A stretch of 64,000 bases of DNA from NCBI GenBank assembly GCA_022393335.1, contig JAJEKB010021331.1, forward strand, positions 177,607 through 241,606, in the 5' to 3' direction. This document shows, piece by piece, positions 46,819-57,582 of the stretch. This stretch comes from Macrotrachela quadricornifera. Taxonomy: Eukaryota > Rotifera > Eurotatoria > Philodinida > Philodinidae. A model generated the notes under the pieces. The model saw nothing but the letters and a program-made list of their open reading frames with translations. It did not search any database and was not told the DNA's origin. Position numbers and translations under genes: made by a program. The first letter of the stretch is position 1. Every line of letters starts with the position of its first letter.

Positions 46819-47045
46819 AACATAGGAAAAAAGCTTTCGTTGTATTTTAGTCATGTATTTTTTACAAATGTCTTGTCACATATGCTCGTAATCATCTGAT
46901 TTTTAAAACTATAATTTAAAGTAAACGCATAGTCTTAAACAGGGATAGATAATATTTATTACCATCACTTATCCTAGATAGTAAGAACATACAGTTGTTT
47001 AGACTTCATCTGCCTGTTCTCATATTTCTATCTCATATGATTCTC

Positions 47046-47226
47046 ATGCATCAAGCGCATGAAATGCTTTTTCCCTGTACATGACTCATGCATCAAGTGC
47101 ATGAAATGCTTTTTACCTGTACATGACTCATGCAAGCGTTCAAGTGCTTCTCAATGGAAAGAAACTCATGCGTTATGGACACATCTTGAGACCTGTCTTG
47201 CTCAAGAATGGAAGAAAAAAAGTTCC
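47046..47226. repeat. Right subterminal repeats of EnSpm copy 2
   Basis: Two adjacent ~46-bp direct units (CATGCATCAAGCGCATGAAA at 47047 and CATGCATCAAGTGCATGAAA at 47088), then CATGCAAGCGTTCAAGTGC, CTCATGCGTTATGGACACAT and CTTGAGACCTGTCTTGCTCA. It matches the left end of copy 1 (22190-22345) in inverted orientation. Confidence 0.75.
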
Positions 47227-47233
47227 ACTAGGG

Positions 47234-47746
47234 TACTTATCAGGTCTCTAACAGTATAATTCAGAATATATGATTATGTATACGCGAAAGGTAAAATAAG
47301 ATAAGTTTAATTAATGGTCTTCGACTAATCGTTGATATCGATACCAATTTGTGGTGCATTTTTCATAATTTTCCTCAGAGGATCTGGATGTGTAAAAAAA
47401 AAGGAGAAAAATCAGACTTCTATATACACAGTATGTAGAATATCTATTAAGAATTTAGTCCTCAAAAATGGCCTTTTTAGTTACTTATAATAGTAGAGAA
47501 AGAGCTTTAAAAAAAATTAATTTTGTAAACACTTGTAGATTTTTGTATTAGTTGAGTGTGGAGATACATTTTACTATGAATTGTATTTGCATGAAATTTT
47601 TCTTATAGTCGTTCGATTTGATTTTTGGTGAAAATAGAATTCTATCATATGATTTTTCTTTTTATTTATTTTTAAACAAAGGAATGTAATAGAATTATAG
47701 AAAGATAAAAAAAAGCATCCCACAGATATGATATATCAACCAAATA
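47234..47746. other. Intergenic, no gene recognised
   Basis: AT-rich spacer between EnSpm copy 2 and the 3' end of the receptor gene. Confidence 0.4.
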
Positions 47747-48922
47747 TCACTTTGCATTTCGAGCTATCGAAGGTATTTGTATTTTCTTTTTCTTCCACTG
47801 TTGAATCCATTTTCCAATTTGAGATTCTTTCCAAAAGACTTCCATCATATTTTTTGACGATAATATAAATATAAAAAATGTTGCATGTTGAGGAAAGTAT
47901 TGAACAAAATTAAAGAATATATATAAATGTGATATGGAACTGACTTTTGTTTCTACACACTTTTTCGATGTTTGTACTTGTAAAAATACTAGTGTTGAAA
48001 ACTGAGAAATGAACATAGTTAATGGTGGAATAAAATATTCAGCATGTAGACACACTTGTTGGATGAATGTTTGTCGAACTGTAAGCCTCTTTTGATAATC
48101 TTGAGTAAGATAGACTTTTCTACGTGTTATACTTATGAAAATAAGAATATTAGCAAGAAAATGAAGAAAACAGGAGGCAATTCTATTGATCCAACCAACA
48201 ACTAAATTTATACGGTATAAAGTCGGAGTTATATTATCTGTACACAAATACGAATGAGTTGAATTTGAAGACATAACACCGACTATAGTGGTTGATACAA
48301 TGTATGGAACAATTGATAGAGCAGCAAAAATAATGATAATTCCTACGATTATGATAGAACATTTGACAGACTTTCCAAATAATTTTAAAAAATATAAATC
48401 CATCAACGCTCGTTCAACAGCTAAAATTGAAGAAGACCACATTGTAATTGATCGAAATATTATATCAAGATCCCACATAATATAACAATTGAATATATAC
48501 TGATAGATGTAAGTATTTTTCGTTTCATCAGTTAAATATAATGCGAACATAATATTTAAACCGAAAAAAATTACCACATAACAACTACAGAGTGTATATG
48601 TGAATAGATAAATACCCGAGTAATTTTTTCTTATGGATTTACAGAAAAATGTTTGTAAAGCAGTTATATTATTAAAGAGACCAAATATAAACATTAGAAC
48701 AGTAACAAATGGATACAAAATAGAATAATTAATAGATGAATTTGATGTTTCAATGGTTAGCAGCATTACTTCTCCATAAGTTTTAGCAAATAAATTTGAT
48801 GGTTCTTGACATTTTTCACCTACAAAACAAGGTTGACAATAACATGATAAAGAATTGTTTGCTTCAACAAAACATTCTCCATGATTTGAACAGGAATTGT
48901 TTAGGCATCCTTCAATTGACAT
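47747..48922 (-). CDS. EGF-domain seven-transmembrane receptor (GPCR-like)
   Basis: 391 aa. Residues ~6-38 are one EGF-like repeat with six cysteines (CLNNSCSNHGECFVEANN, CYCQPCFVGEKC). Seven hydrophobic segments follow from ~68: FVTVLMFIFGLFNNITALQT (TM1), YLFTYTLCSCYVVIFFGLNI, a segment ending ILAVERALM (the E-R-x motif in place of DRY at the end of TM3), SIIIVGIIIIFAALSIVPYI, a segment at INRIASCFLHFLANILIFIS, FIPPLTMFISQF, and a last one around FVQYFPQHATFFIFILSS. This layout fits the rhodopsin-like EGF-7TM proteins abundant in bdelloids. There is no signal peptide at this Met, so an upstream exon is likely (TCTAAG just before the ATG could be an acceptor). The ligand is unknown. It is transcribed away from the 49239 gene. 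Confidence 0.75.
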   Translation of the reverse strand: MSIEGCLNNSCSNHGECFVEANNSLSCYCQPCFVGEKCQEPSNLFAKTYGEVMLLTIETSNSSINYSILYPFVTVLMFIFGLFNNITALQTFFCKSIRKNYSGIYLFTYTLCSCYVVIFFGLNIMFALYLTDETKNTYIYQYIFNCYIMWDLDIIFRSITMWSSSILAVERALMDLYFLKLFGKSVKCSIIIVGIIIIFAALSIVPYIVSTTIVGVMSSNSTHSYLCTDNITPTLYRINLVVGWINRIASCFLHFLANILIFISITRRKVYLTQDYQKRLTVRQTFIQQVCLHAEYFIPPLTMFISQFSTLVFLQVQTSKKCVETKVSSISHLYIFFNFVQYFPQHATFFIFILSSKNMMEVFWKESQIGKWIQQWKKKKIQIPSIARNAK

Positions 48923-49238
48923 GTCTTAGACAAATGCAAACGCAAAAGGAAGTCACAGTGTTATGTTATACACACTTCAAGTATTTATTAATGATAAATA
49001 CAACTCAATATTTAAAAATAACGATGATGATTGACACTGCTAAGTTATTATTTTTGTCAATATTATGCTTTACCTTTTTTACTTCCTTTCTTTGCTCATT
49101 GTTTCGAAAAAGGGAGAACAAATATTTTTGACGTTCTTCGATTTCATTTCTTCCTAATCCCTCTTCTGAAACATAATAAAATCCTTCGTTTTTATAGTTG
49201 GTGCATACACATATCTCATACTATTTCATAAAAGTAAT

Positions 49239-50078
49239 ATGTCTTGTAAGCACGTTCTTCTGGCTTATATTCTTATTGTCGTAGTATCTCAAACAACAAT
49301 AAATGGTCAATGCAGCAAAAAACAAATACAATCTGCTATCTTAAGTGCAGGATTTAGGTGCCTTTGGTTTGCTCGATTTAGTTCTAATATTGATAGAGTC
49401 AAGAATTCTTCTGTTGAAGATTCTTGTCAGCTGCAACAACAAGCTATCATATCTCTCCAACAAAAATATTTATTTCATCCCGGAATACTTTTAAAAGTTA
49501 AACAAACTATTACTCTCGGTGGTTATTTTATTATAAAAGATTTACTTTGGGATAATACTGACCAATCAAAATGTGACACTAGCGTATTAAAATGGTGTGG
49601 AGGAAACGACGAAAATAATTGTTATTTTGATGAAGAACAAATCTTTCGTTTTGTCCAACAAGCTCTAAAGACGAAGAACATTGTTAAAGTGTTGCCGACA
49701 GCTAGTGAAAATGTAGTAGATTTACCATTTCCATCTGGTTTTAACGTATCGATCGCCAATATTAAACATATGGATGTCTGTAAGAAAAATAAAATATTCA
49801 TCTGTCATCTTATGATGGAAGATGAATGTTCGTACTATGTGTGTCATTTTGGTAATTCTAGAACAAGCATTCTTCAAATAATGCTTGAATATCAAGAACC
49901 TTCTTCAAAAGCATCGTTGCTCATTGATATGACAATTATATGTGATTATTTTGAATCAAAAAGAATTCGGGATACAAACAGTATCATCTATACACTCTTG
50001 AAAGAGAATGATGGAAGCGGTACAGTCTGCCACTTTGCATCTCCACAAACAACTTTTCTATTATGTGAATCGGACTAA
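49239..50078 (+). CDS. Secreted protein of unknown function, 279 aa
   Basis: The frame begins MSCKHVLLAYILIVVVSQTT, a signal peptide ending near residue 23, and runs intact to TAA at 50078. The mature protein has about 15 cysteines in a pattern suggesting two disulfide-bonded lobes (CQLQQQA, CDTSVLKWCGG, NCYFDEEQ, then CKKNKIFICHLMMEDECSYY and VCHFG). Repeated VCHF/CHFAS motifs near the end recur. I do not recognise a domain. It lies head-to-head with the EGF receptor gene, 316 bp apart, so the two may share a bidirectional promoter. An unusual W-C-G-G-N motif at ~128 could be structural. Confidence 0.7.
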   Translation: MSCKHVLLAYILIVVVSQTTINGQCSKKQIQSAILSAGFRCLWFARFSSNIDRVKNSSVEDSCQLQQQAIISLQQKYLFHPGILLKVKQTITLGGYFIIKDLLWDNTDQSKCDTSVLKWCGGNDENNCYFDEEQIFRFVQQALKTKNIVKVLPTASENVVDLPFPSGFNVSIANIKHMDVCKKNKIFICHLMMEDECSYYVCHFGNSRTSILQIMLEYQEPSSKASLLIDMTIICDYFESKRIRDTNSIIYTLLKENDGSGTVCHFASPQTTFLLCESD

Positions 50079-50339
50079 ACAAATGTACCATTAGAATAAA
50101 ACAGACTGATATGACTATTAATATATTTCTCTCTTTTTGATTCAGATGTATTCTCTATTCAGCACTTTTGACAAATAAAAATAATGTGATTGCTTTTCAA
50201 AATATTTTTTTATCTGCATTCATATAAGTACGTAAAGAATTCCATTGAGATGAACCAGATTTTGTGATTTATCATTGTCTTTTCAATTCATCGATTCATA
50301 AGACGAAGCATCAAAGAAATGAAACACGTCATAGTGTAC

Positions 50340-51403
50340 TACATAAGTTTTCCAGTCAGCCATTACGACAAATATTCAGAGACTGGTTCTAATGTATTTT
50401 TTCAAAGTACTGTCCTTCAGCATCAATGCACGTGTGCATTTGAATAAACCAGTCTTCAAAGCAGTTTTGAAAGTCTTTTTTTGTTAGAATGTCAATGGCT
50501 GGTTTTAAAGTTGTTAACATTGCGTTGCCTTCGTCGAACTGAATTACACATAGTTGATTTTTGAGTTTGGGAAATAAGAAGTCGCAGGGACTTAGATCTG
50601 GAGAATACGGAGGATTTAAATATGATTCTATATGATTTTCGGTTAAAAATTCGTTGGTAAACCAAGCTCGATGTGGTCTTGTATTATCATCATGAAAAAT
50701 GAGACATCGAAGACCACGGGTTTGCTTTTGTTCTGATACAGCTTGAAAGATTTGTGGAAAACAGGTGTTAACATACCGGTTTCTAATGGTATAGACTTGA
50801 TTAAATCAGATTTTATAAAGAAAATAGCCACTATTCTTTTGCCAGAACTTTTGCTTCGATGAACCTTGATTGGTCATGAATCAATTTTCGACAGTCAAAC
50901 TTTTTATTGCTCTTTTGTTTCTCAATCATAATGGTAGAACCAAGGTTTATCATCAGCTATAAGATCAAATACAGGACGGGATTGTCCTTCTTCAAATCTC
51001 TTCAGTGAATAACAGCAAAATTGAATGTGTCACTGTTTTCAGTCATTAGTTAACTGATGTGGCTCATAAATAATTGAATTGATTGATGTGGCACTAATAT
51101 CCAAGATGTCCTCTTTGCGTTAATATGTTAAATGAGGATCATTTTCAATCATTGTTTGTACAGCATCGATTGTTTGTTCGTTGACAGATGTTCGAGGACG
51201 GCTTGGACAGGCAGTATCTTCAAAGCTAAAGTTATTCCGCTCGAATTCATGAAACCAACGGGAGATTGTCATGTCACAAGGCGCTTGGTCCCCGTCCCTA
51301 TACTTGCATCAAACGTGCATGACTTTCGTTATATGTCAAACCAATTTTCCAGTCATATAAAATCATAGTGGGACATTCTTCACGTGAGAGTTGAAAACTC
51401 ATA
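50340..51403 (-). pseudogene. mariner-family transposase pseudogene
   Basis: It starts MSFQLSREECPTMILYDWKI (51403), the mariner N-terminal helix-turn-helix, including GLTYNESHARL. The catalytic domain shows HDDNTRPHRAWFTNEFLTEN (second Asp) and NPPYSPDLSPCDFLFPKL (third Asp), the D-34-D spacing of mariner, within about 50720-50540, and ends ADWKTYV near 50345. Many stops and frameshifts lie between (for example after LMQV and through 51000-51300). No clear TIRs were identified in the flanks. Family assignment is from diagnostic motifs directly visible. Confidence 0.85.
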
Positions 51404-53482
51404 TCGAAAAGGATGTGAGAGTGATTCGAAAGAAAGGAAAAAATACAACGGTGAGTAATCTATGGAAGACTGAAATTTTGCTTATAATTTTAAACATGTT
51501 TAATCATTATAGAAGAATAGATGTCATCAAATTACGACCTCTAGAAGAGCCGGACTGTGAAACTTTTGTAGTGTCCATGTAAATGAAGCATGTCAGGGAT
51601 ATTTTGATGAATCCCTCTGTATCAAAGATTTTTATATTACCATTCGTACCTAAGTATGCTTCATACGCTCGCACTGTGCGTCAAATTAAAAAAAATTTAA
51701 CATAAATTGAATATTTCGTATGACAATGGATGATCAGTAGTAGTATGAAGATGGTCCACAATCCCATTCTCTAGTCACGAGAATATTGGATGACCCAAAT
51801 GATTGCGGTATCATTTATTTTGCGAATATTTCTACACAAATATAAAATTTTATTTGGATTTTCTTTTTCAAAGTATACGCTTTGAAAAGCTTTACAAAAC
51901 CTGTATTAAGAGATTCTGTTCTACATGATCTATTAATTTCTTTTATGGTCAAAATGAACAATATACGTAATAATGCTACTTTCCACGATATTTGACATAA
52001 GAAAAATTTGTTTTACATTATTTCATCTTTTTGGTTCTGTTCGATGTTTATATTTTGTTCGTTTTCCTTATCTTTTTATTTTCTTCTCGACTTCTTTTAT
52101 GGGTAGTCATTCTCTAATCGTATCCATTGGTTTATATCTTCTTTTCGATTTGTATTAATGCATTCTTAAAATGTATTTTTCTAAACAGAAAAGAAAAAAG
52201 AGATAAAGTTTGTTTCAAGTCCTAAAAATGAAGATCTGTGAGATTTTTATCCTTAAATTATTAATGATATTGTTATACTTTTGTTCAATGTTGTAATCTT
52301 CCATGCTTTATGTGTCCAAAAAGATTTTAACTGTTATCTCCGATCGTTTACAGTGATGATACATTTAACTAGACAACTAAAGCTGAAAAAGAAACTTCTT
52401 ACAGAACATTGCTAATTAGTGCGGATTTTCATATGATTTTCAAATAGAGTCGATTTTCCTAGCAAAATCATCCCCATCTTTTTGAAAATGACGTCTCCGC
52501 ACGTTTCAAAATTTTTATAACTTTCACTTTTACGAAACTCAAGAGGCAGTAAAAAAAAAGTAAAAATATATATTAATGGGTATTAAGTCACAAGAAATAT
52601 GCCACTGCTTTTACTGGCGAATTTTGACAGTATTTTCTTTTATTATTAGATTGATGAAGAAGCATACAAACTTATCTTTATAATCCTTTTCACCTGATTG
52701 CCGATTTTGCGTACTTTTATAAATTCCTTTGATGATCAAAACTATAGAGACTGTATCATGTTTCACATTGTAATATTATACGGATTGGGGTGAAAGCTTT
52801 TCTTTTAATAACAAACATTCATGAATATATAAAAGGGCACAATCATTCCTACATATATTTTCCAAAGGGATTAATTTTCAAAAAAAAAACTTGATCAGTT
52901 TGGTAATTTATTGTATTTTTAATAACAAAAGGTAAGGAAGATAGATAAATACAGCTATGCACTAGTCTAAATCATAAATACGAGTGGCAGCACACAATAT
53001 TTTAAATATTAATTTCAATCAATAAAACTGCATCAATTGTTCGACACTGTGATTAAGTAAAAGTAATTTATATTTAGTTCGAAATGCATCTCTTGAATGT
53101 TAACCTTATTTATTCATACAGTAATTTATACTTCTATGATTCAATCTTGACATGACTAATAGAATAATCGTATTCGATTGATCATCGATCGATTAGTTCA
53201 ATTAGTCTTTGACTACTTGCGTTGTTCTCAGATAAGATGAGCTTCTCCATCTTATATGTTCTTGAGAAATTCGGCAGTGGTGTGAATATGGGTTATCATG
53301 TATGCATATTTACAATCGACATCACATATCGCGTCATATGTTTAAATATCATGCGATATATTCATAAAAATGAACTTATCACCGGTTTTTGCTACATAGA
53401 AGTATAGGAAAATGTTGTCGGATGAAGAATAAAATAAAAGAATGATGTATTTGACAGTACAGTCATTATTTTGTGTATTTTC
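51404..53482. other. Intergenic, no gene recognised
   Basis: About 2 kb of AT-rich sequence with only short spurious frames. It includes the region upstream of the amidase gene. Confidence 0.4.
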
Positions 53483-53516
53483 TATAAAAAGGCGTGTCAG
53501 AATAATTTATTCAGTT
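53483..53516 (+). promoter_or_regulatory. TATA box and initiator of the amidase gene
   Basis: TATAAAAA at 53483-53490 and TCAGTT at 53511-53516, an arthropod-like initiator, lie 28 bp apart, the usual TATA-to-start spacing. This would put the transcript start about 46 bp before the ATG at 53558. Confidence 0.6.
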
Positions 53517-53557
53517 AAATTTGTCATATCGCTCTTTTGTATTCATAGGATATACCA

Positions 53558-54448
53558 ATGTGGATTGTAACGCAGCTTGTGATAGGATTGGTCTTGCCTA
53601 TGGTTATTTTGGCACAACAATATGGAACGTGTACGGCCAGAAATGGTCTTAGTGGAGAATGTATTAACACTAAAACATGTGCAAACTATCGTGGAACTTC
53701 GGATCCAGCTAATCTCTGTCCTGGTGATAATTCTATCCAGTGTTGTACATATGGCACATGTAAGAATAGCCAAGGTGTTGCAGGCATATGTCAACCAACT
53801 TCAACTTGTAAGGGTAAATCTGATCCGGCTAATCTCTGTCCTGGTGGCAACAATATTCAGTGTTGCACAACAGGATCTACTTCAACTGGTCCTAGTCCTA
53901 GTAAACCAGTTAATACGATGCTTACGGGTTTGGCCGATATTCTTCGTGGTGCAGGTCTCAATGTGGTTGAGGTTTCTGGATGGAAAACTCGTGGACATGG
54001 TGCGATGGCTTCTGTAAAGGGTATTATTATTCATCACACAGCAGGTCCAGCGACAGGTGACTTTCCCTCGTTAGGATACATGCGAGATGGTTCTTCTAGC
54101 CTTTCTGGTCCACTTGTACAACTTGGACTTGGTCGAACAGGAACTTGGTTTGTTATTGCAGCAGGTCGTTCCTATCATGCCGGCAATACCATTGATGATT
54201 CGATCTATGGAAATTCCAATGCTATTGGTATTGAAGCCGAAGGAGTTGGCTTGCCAGCTACTGATAGTGGACATGCACACTGGCCAGAAGTACAATATCA
54301 GAGTTATGTGAAAGGTGTTAAAGCTCTTCAAAAAGCTTACGGTGTGCCTACTAATCGCGTGTTAGGACATAAAGAAGCGGCAATACCAAAAGGTCGAAAA
54401 ATTGATCCCAACTTCTCTATGGCTGAGTTTCGCGCTAAACTCGGCTAA
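53558..54448 (+). CDS. Secreted N-acetylmuramoyl-L-alanine amidase with two Cys-rich repeats
   Basis: 296 aa, single exon. Signal peptide MWIVTQLVIGLVLPMVILAQ (1-20). Two tandem ~40-aa Cys repeats follow (YGTCTARNGLSGECINTKTC to LCPGDNSIQCC, and YGTCKNSQGVAGICQPTSTC to LCPGGNNIQCC), then a Ser/Thr/Pro linker and an amidase_2/PGRP-type domain (~118-296). Zn ligand candidates are H159/H160 in IIIHHTAG, H271 in GHKEA and D283 in GRKIDP; AIGIEAEG and YHAGN (H207) are the other conserved blocks. The GHKEA...GRKIDP form is typical of bacterial and actinophage lysins rather than animal PGRPs (which end with a Cys ligand). It should cleave peptidoglycan outside the cell: immunity or bacterial digestion. 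Higher GC than its flanks and bacterial affinity suggest horizontal acquisition; the Cys repeats also look non-animal. Confidence 0.85.
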   Translation: MWIVTQLVIGLVLPMVILAQQYGTCTARNGLSGECINTKTCANYRGTSDPANLCPGDNSIQCCTYGTCKNSQGVAGICQPTSTCKGKSDPANLCPGGNNIQCCTTGSTSTGPSPSKPVNTMLTGLADILRGAGLNVVEVSGWKTRGHGAMASVKGIIIHHTAGPATGDFPSLGYMRDGSSSLSGPLVQLGLGRTGTWFVIAAGRSYHAGNTIDDSIYGNSNAIGIEAEGVGLPATDSGHAHWPEVQYQSYVKGVKALQKAYGVPTNRVLGHKEAAIPKGRKIDPNFSMAEFRAKLG

Positions 54449-55265
54449 ATTTATATAACTACAATTTTCTGTTTGTCTTTTTTTGTGATATTATGCTCGA
54501 CAGAAGGCAAACCTAGTAAAAAAATGCTTTCACTACAATCTCTACGAGATTAAAGTCTGAAACACAATGAAATTATTTGAATCCTTATTCTTAAGAAATT
54601 TATTAAGCTATCAGAATCGATTTTGATTTTCTCTAAGGATAGTCATCAGATGAGAGAAGGGACATCTATATAATTCAAAAATTAACTATTAGACATGATA
54701 CACTACTATCGATCAATCGTTTAAAATTTAATTTTGGGATCATATAGACATCTCTCATCTCATATGATGAAATCCTAAAGTAAGATCGAAATCGATCATG
54801 GGAACAGTGATGAATTTGTATTCTTCTTCGAGATATTGGATATATGCAATTAATAAAAGAACGTCATCTAAAGCCACTCAATTAACTTCCAAATATTTTG
54901 TCCAAAGCAATCTTAATTTGAAATTCTCTAAATGTTAGAATTCGCCGTACACTTTCGCTATAATAATTTCTCTTCCTGAAAAACTCATTTATCTCATATA
55001 TGACACGGTACATTGTCAAATAAAGTTGAGCATTCATTACTCAAAGATTCAGTGGAAAGTTATCATTATTGTTTTTTTTTCATTACTCAATTAAATCAAA
55101 TTTGTAGATCTGACCAAACTTGAGTTAATCGGATCTCTTGAAGATAGTTCGATCTTAATTGATGATCAATATCGACATGTTCTTCACTAATAAATAGTCA
55201 AGAAATAATCTACAAAAAAAATTCGTTTGGAAATAGATTAATTTATGTTTTCTCGAGTTATGTAT
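54449..55265. other. Intergenic with one inverted repeat
   Basis: No gene. Arms at about 54616-54672 and 54728-54796 are inverted (ATCGATTTTGATTTTCTCTA against, reverse-complemented, ATCGATTTCGATCTTACTTT; both continue through GTCATCAGATGAGAG-like sequence to ACATCTATAT), enclosing ~55 bp. This is a likely small MITE. Confidence 0.55.
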
Positions 55266-55636
55266 CAGAGGTGCACGGGGCGCTCCGCGAGTCCCCGTGA
55301 TTTTTCACGGGATGGGGCTTTCTTTTTGAAATCTCAACAAATACGCCCCTCTCAACTTGTGTAAACACCAATCAAGTGTTGTATTTGCTCAAGGAAGGTG
55401 AAATCTCAGCAACTATCATGATTAAATCAATTTTGACATCATAAAAATGTAAAATTACCAAAATTTATAAAGTCGTATAATGTCATAACGGAGAAGAACG
55501 GGACACGGAGCTAACTTAATACGGAACGGGCCAGGCTTCTTTTTAAAAAATTCTTGGAGCTCTTCGGGTCACGGTGCTAGATGTTCACAGGTCGGGGCGG
55601 AGTGAGGTGTAAAGGACTGTGCCCCGTGTAGCTCTG
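55266..55636. mobile_element. hAT-type MITE with 8-bp duplication TTATGTAT
   Basis: Left end CAGAGGTGCACGGGGC; right end, reverse-complemented, CAGAGCTACACGGGGCAC. Perfect 8-bp repeats TTATGTAT at 55258-55265 and 55637-55644. Internal GGACACGGAGC, ACGGGCC and CACGGGA motifs form subterminal repeats. 371 bp, noncoding. Confidence 0.88.
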
Positions 55637-56295
55637 TTATGTATATAGATCCGTATATGCAAAAGAATACGGTCAATGAGCAGGTGATACACAGACACAC
55701 GACAAATCTCGGGTACCCTAAACTCAGTACTTTCTCTAGGGGGAGGAGAGAAGGGAATCTTTTCAGGTTCTCTCGTTAGCCGAAAGCAGACATAAAAATT
55801 TGAATATAAACGTCTGCTTATTAAATGAAAGTTTCTCAGTAATATCAACGTTATTTACTCTAGAGAAGGTAAAGAGAAAAAACAGATGAACATTTATTAG
55901 ACATTACAAGATATTCATTGATATATTATGTTTAAATAATGAAATTATCTCTTTATCTGAAATATATTCTTATCAGACTATTTTCCTTTATTTCATTCTC
56001 TATCAAATTTTTCGTGAAAAAATTCCATTTGAATGTGTTTATTTTGTCACGAAAAATACTCATATAAGAAAAAACAAAATGATTTGATTAATTGACATTA
56101 GTAAAGTAATGAAATGATGATAATTTATTGTTGTAGAATAGTGCGACGAATATTAATAGCTTTTCTCCACATGATTAATGTTTTTAATTGATTATTTTAA
56201 AATAAATAGACTAATGCGAAATTTTCATAAAGTCTTGCAAATGTATAAGGAAATTGATGAGATACTGGTCGATCCTCAATGTTAAATTGTTCTGC
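55637..56295. other. Intergenic / 3' flank of ART fragment
   Basis: No gene recognised. Degraded TPR-like coding on the minus strand may extend into 56150-56290 (a YIYLFKIINQ-like stretch) but is too weak to call. Confidence 0.35.
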
Positions 56296-57163
56296 TTAAT
56301 AATCGATTTTCTTCATTAAATGTAGATCAATTCTATAATGTAAACGAGCACGTCCTCGTAGTGAAAATTTATCTAAAGTCGAATCTTTTAACATCTGATT
56401 ATATATCAAATTAATTTCATTTGTTTGTTCTCGATAGCAAGAATCAGAACCGATTTTGCCTTGTATATGGTATATATCACTTAATTTTTGATATATTTTA
56501 TCAAAATTAGGATTTTCTTCATCGTGATTTACAATGTATAATACTATATTATAGTCTTCCTTTTCTTTCCATACATCACCATTCAATAAATTATTTGTAT
56601 CTATCATTGATAAATCAGTATTATAATAAGACAAAGCTTTTTCATATTGTTTCAGATGGTAATAATGATAAATTGATCTCGTTTAGTCGATTCCATTTTT
56701 AAAAGAATATCTTTATAGATTTGAATAGCTTTATCATATTGACCTATCGTACTCATTATATGACTTATTAAAAGATTAAAAATATATTGAGGAAAATCTC
56801 ATTATTGAAAATATTGATTAGTTAACATGAGAAAATGTCTTTTGGTCATAGTAAGATCATCTGTTTCCATGAATAAAGAAATTTATAAATTCCATCAACA
56901 TTTATTGTACGAAATACTTTATTTAATAGTCGGTATGTAAATGAATCTTCAGTATACCAACGTAATGCATTATCATAAGTTGATTTATTGAAAAATTTCT
57001 CAATTTTAGATAATTCATGTACGCGTCCTTCGTACTCTAATTGAGATTGTTCTTTCATTTCTTCTTTACATTGATTAATATCTAAATCTGTTCCATGAAT
57101 TAAATAATAGATAAATACTTGATCGCATAGAAACATCAATGTATTATTATGTAAACCGATCAT
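56296..57163 (-). pseudogene. ADP-ribosyltransferase/TPR gene fragment lacking the catalytic domain
   Basis: The first piece (57163-56846) is the pre-catalytic region of the ART-TPR family: FLCDQVFIYYLIHGTDLDIN, then NALRWYTEDSFTYRLLNKVF. The expected ART segment (YRGQ and the STS strand) does not follow; instead TPR-like sequence comes next (GQYDKAIQIYKDILLK near 56740), then MSYYNTDLSMIDTNN and REQTNEINLIYNQMLKDST to 56296, with frameshifts and stops. A deletion has therefore joined the linker to the TPRs. It lies just downstream of a second broken family member, so the pair is probably a tandem duplication. Confidence 0.6.
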
Positions 57164-57407
57164 TGATTATTCACTTTTTAATTCTGATAAATATGTTGTA
57201 CTCAATGGAAGATCATTTCGATAGAATAATAGAATATATACACGTAATCAATCGATTAATTTCTTACGATAATTTTTTATCTTTTCGATTGAATGATGTT
57301 CATTGAAAAAAACGTCAATTTTTTCTAGTTGAGAAAGATCATATAACAATGAAATAATGTATTGCATCTGTTACAATCAGCAAAACTTTACGTTCATTTC
57401 TTATATA

Positions 57408-57582
57408 GGATATTCTATCAAATGCGTTAAACGTTTTTCGGAAACATGTTGAGACGTGGCTAATGTTTTTCACTGATTGCGTTTAAATACGTTGGATAGA
57501 AAAACTATGTCTAGACGCGTTTCAATATTTTTTCTAACCGCATCTCAACGCGTATGATAAAATTGATAGAATTTGAATATCC
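57408..57582. mobile_element. Possible small MITE between ART fragments
   Basis: Ends GGATATTCTATCAAATGCGTT and, reverse-complemented, GGATATTCAAATTCTATCAA plus ACGCGTTGAGATGCGG. Internal ACGCGT/AACGCG motifs occur in both orientations. No target duplication resolved. Confidence 0.35.

Larger units (their letters stand above)
41376..47233 (+). mobile_element. EnSpm/CACTA-like transposon, copy 2 (apparently intact)
   Basis: Termini CCCTAGTCAAACTTCTTG (41376) and CAAGTTCC-type AAAGTTCCACTAGGG (ending 47233) are inverted; TA lies immediately outside both ends (41374-41375 and 47234-47235), a possible 2-bp duplication. The 5858-bp element encodes a six-exon transposase and a nine-exon second protein in tandem on the plus strand. 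Both read without stops once introns are removed. Subterminal repeats occupy both ends. The termini start CCCTAG rather than the classical CACTA, so it is EnSpm-like by protein but divergent at the ends. Confidence 0.88.

Noticed and set aside
54640..54672. CTGATGA on the minus strand as another hammerhead core
   Set aside because: No GAAA at the right distance with a pairing stem II; it is part of a simple inverted repeat.
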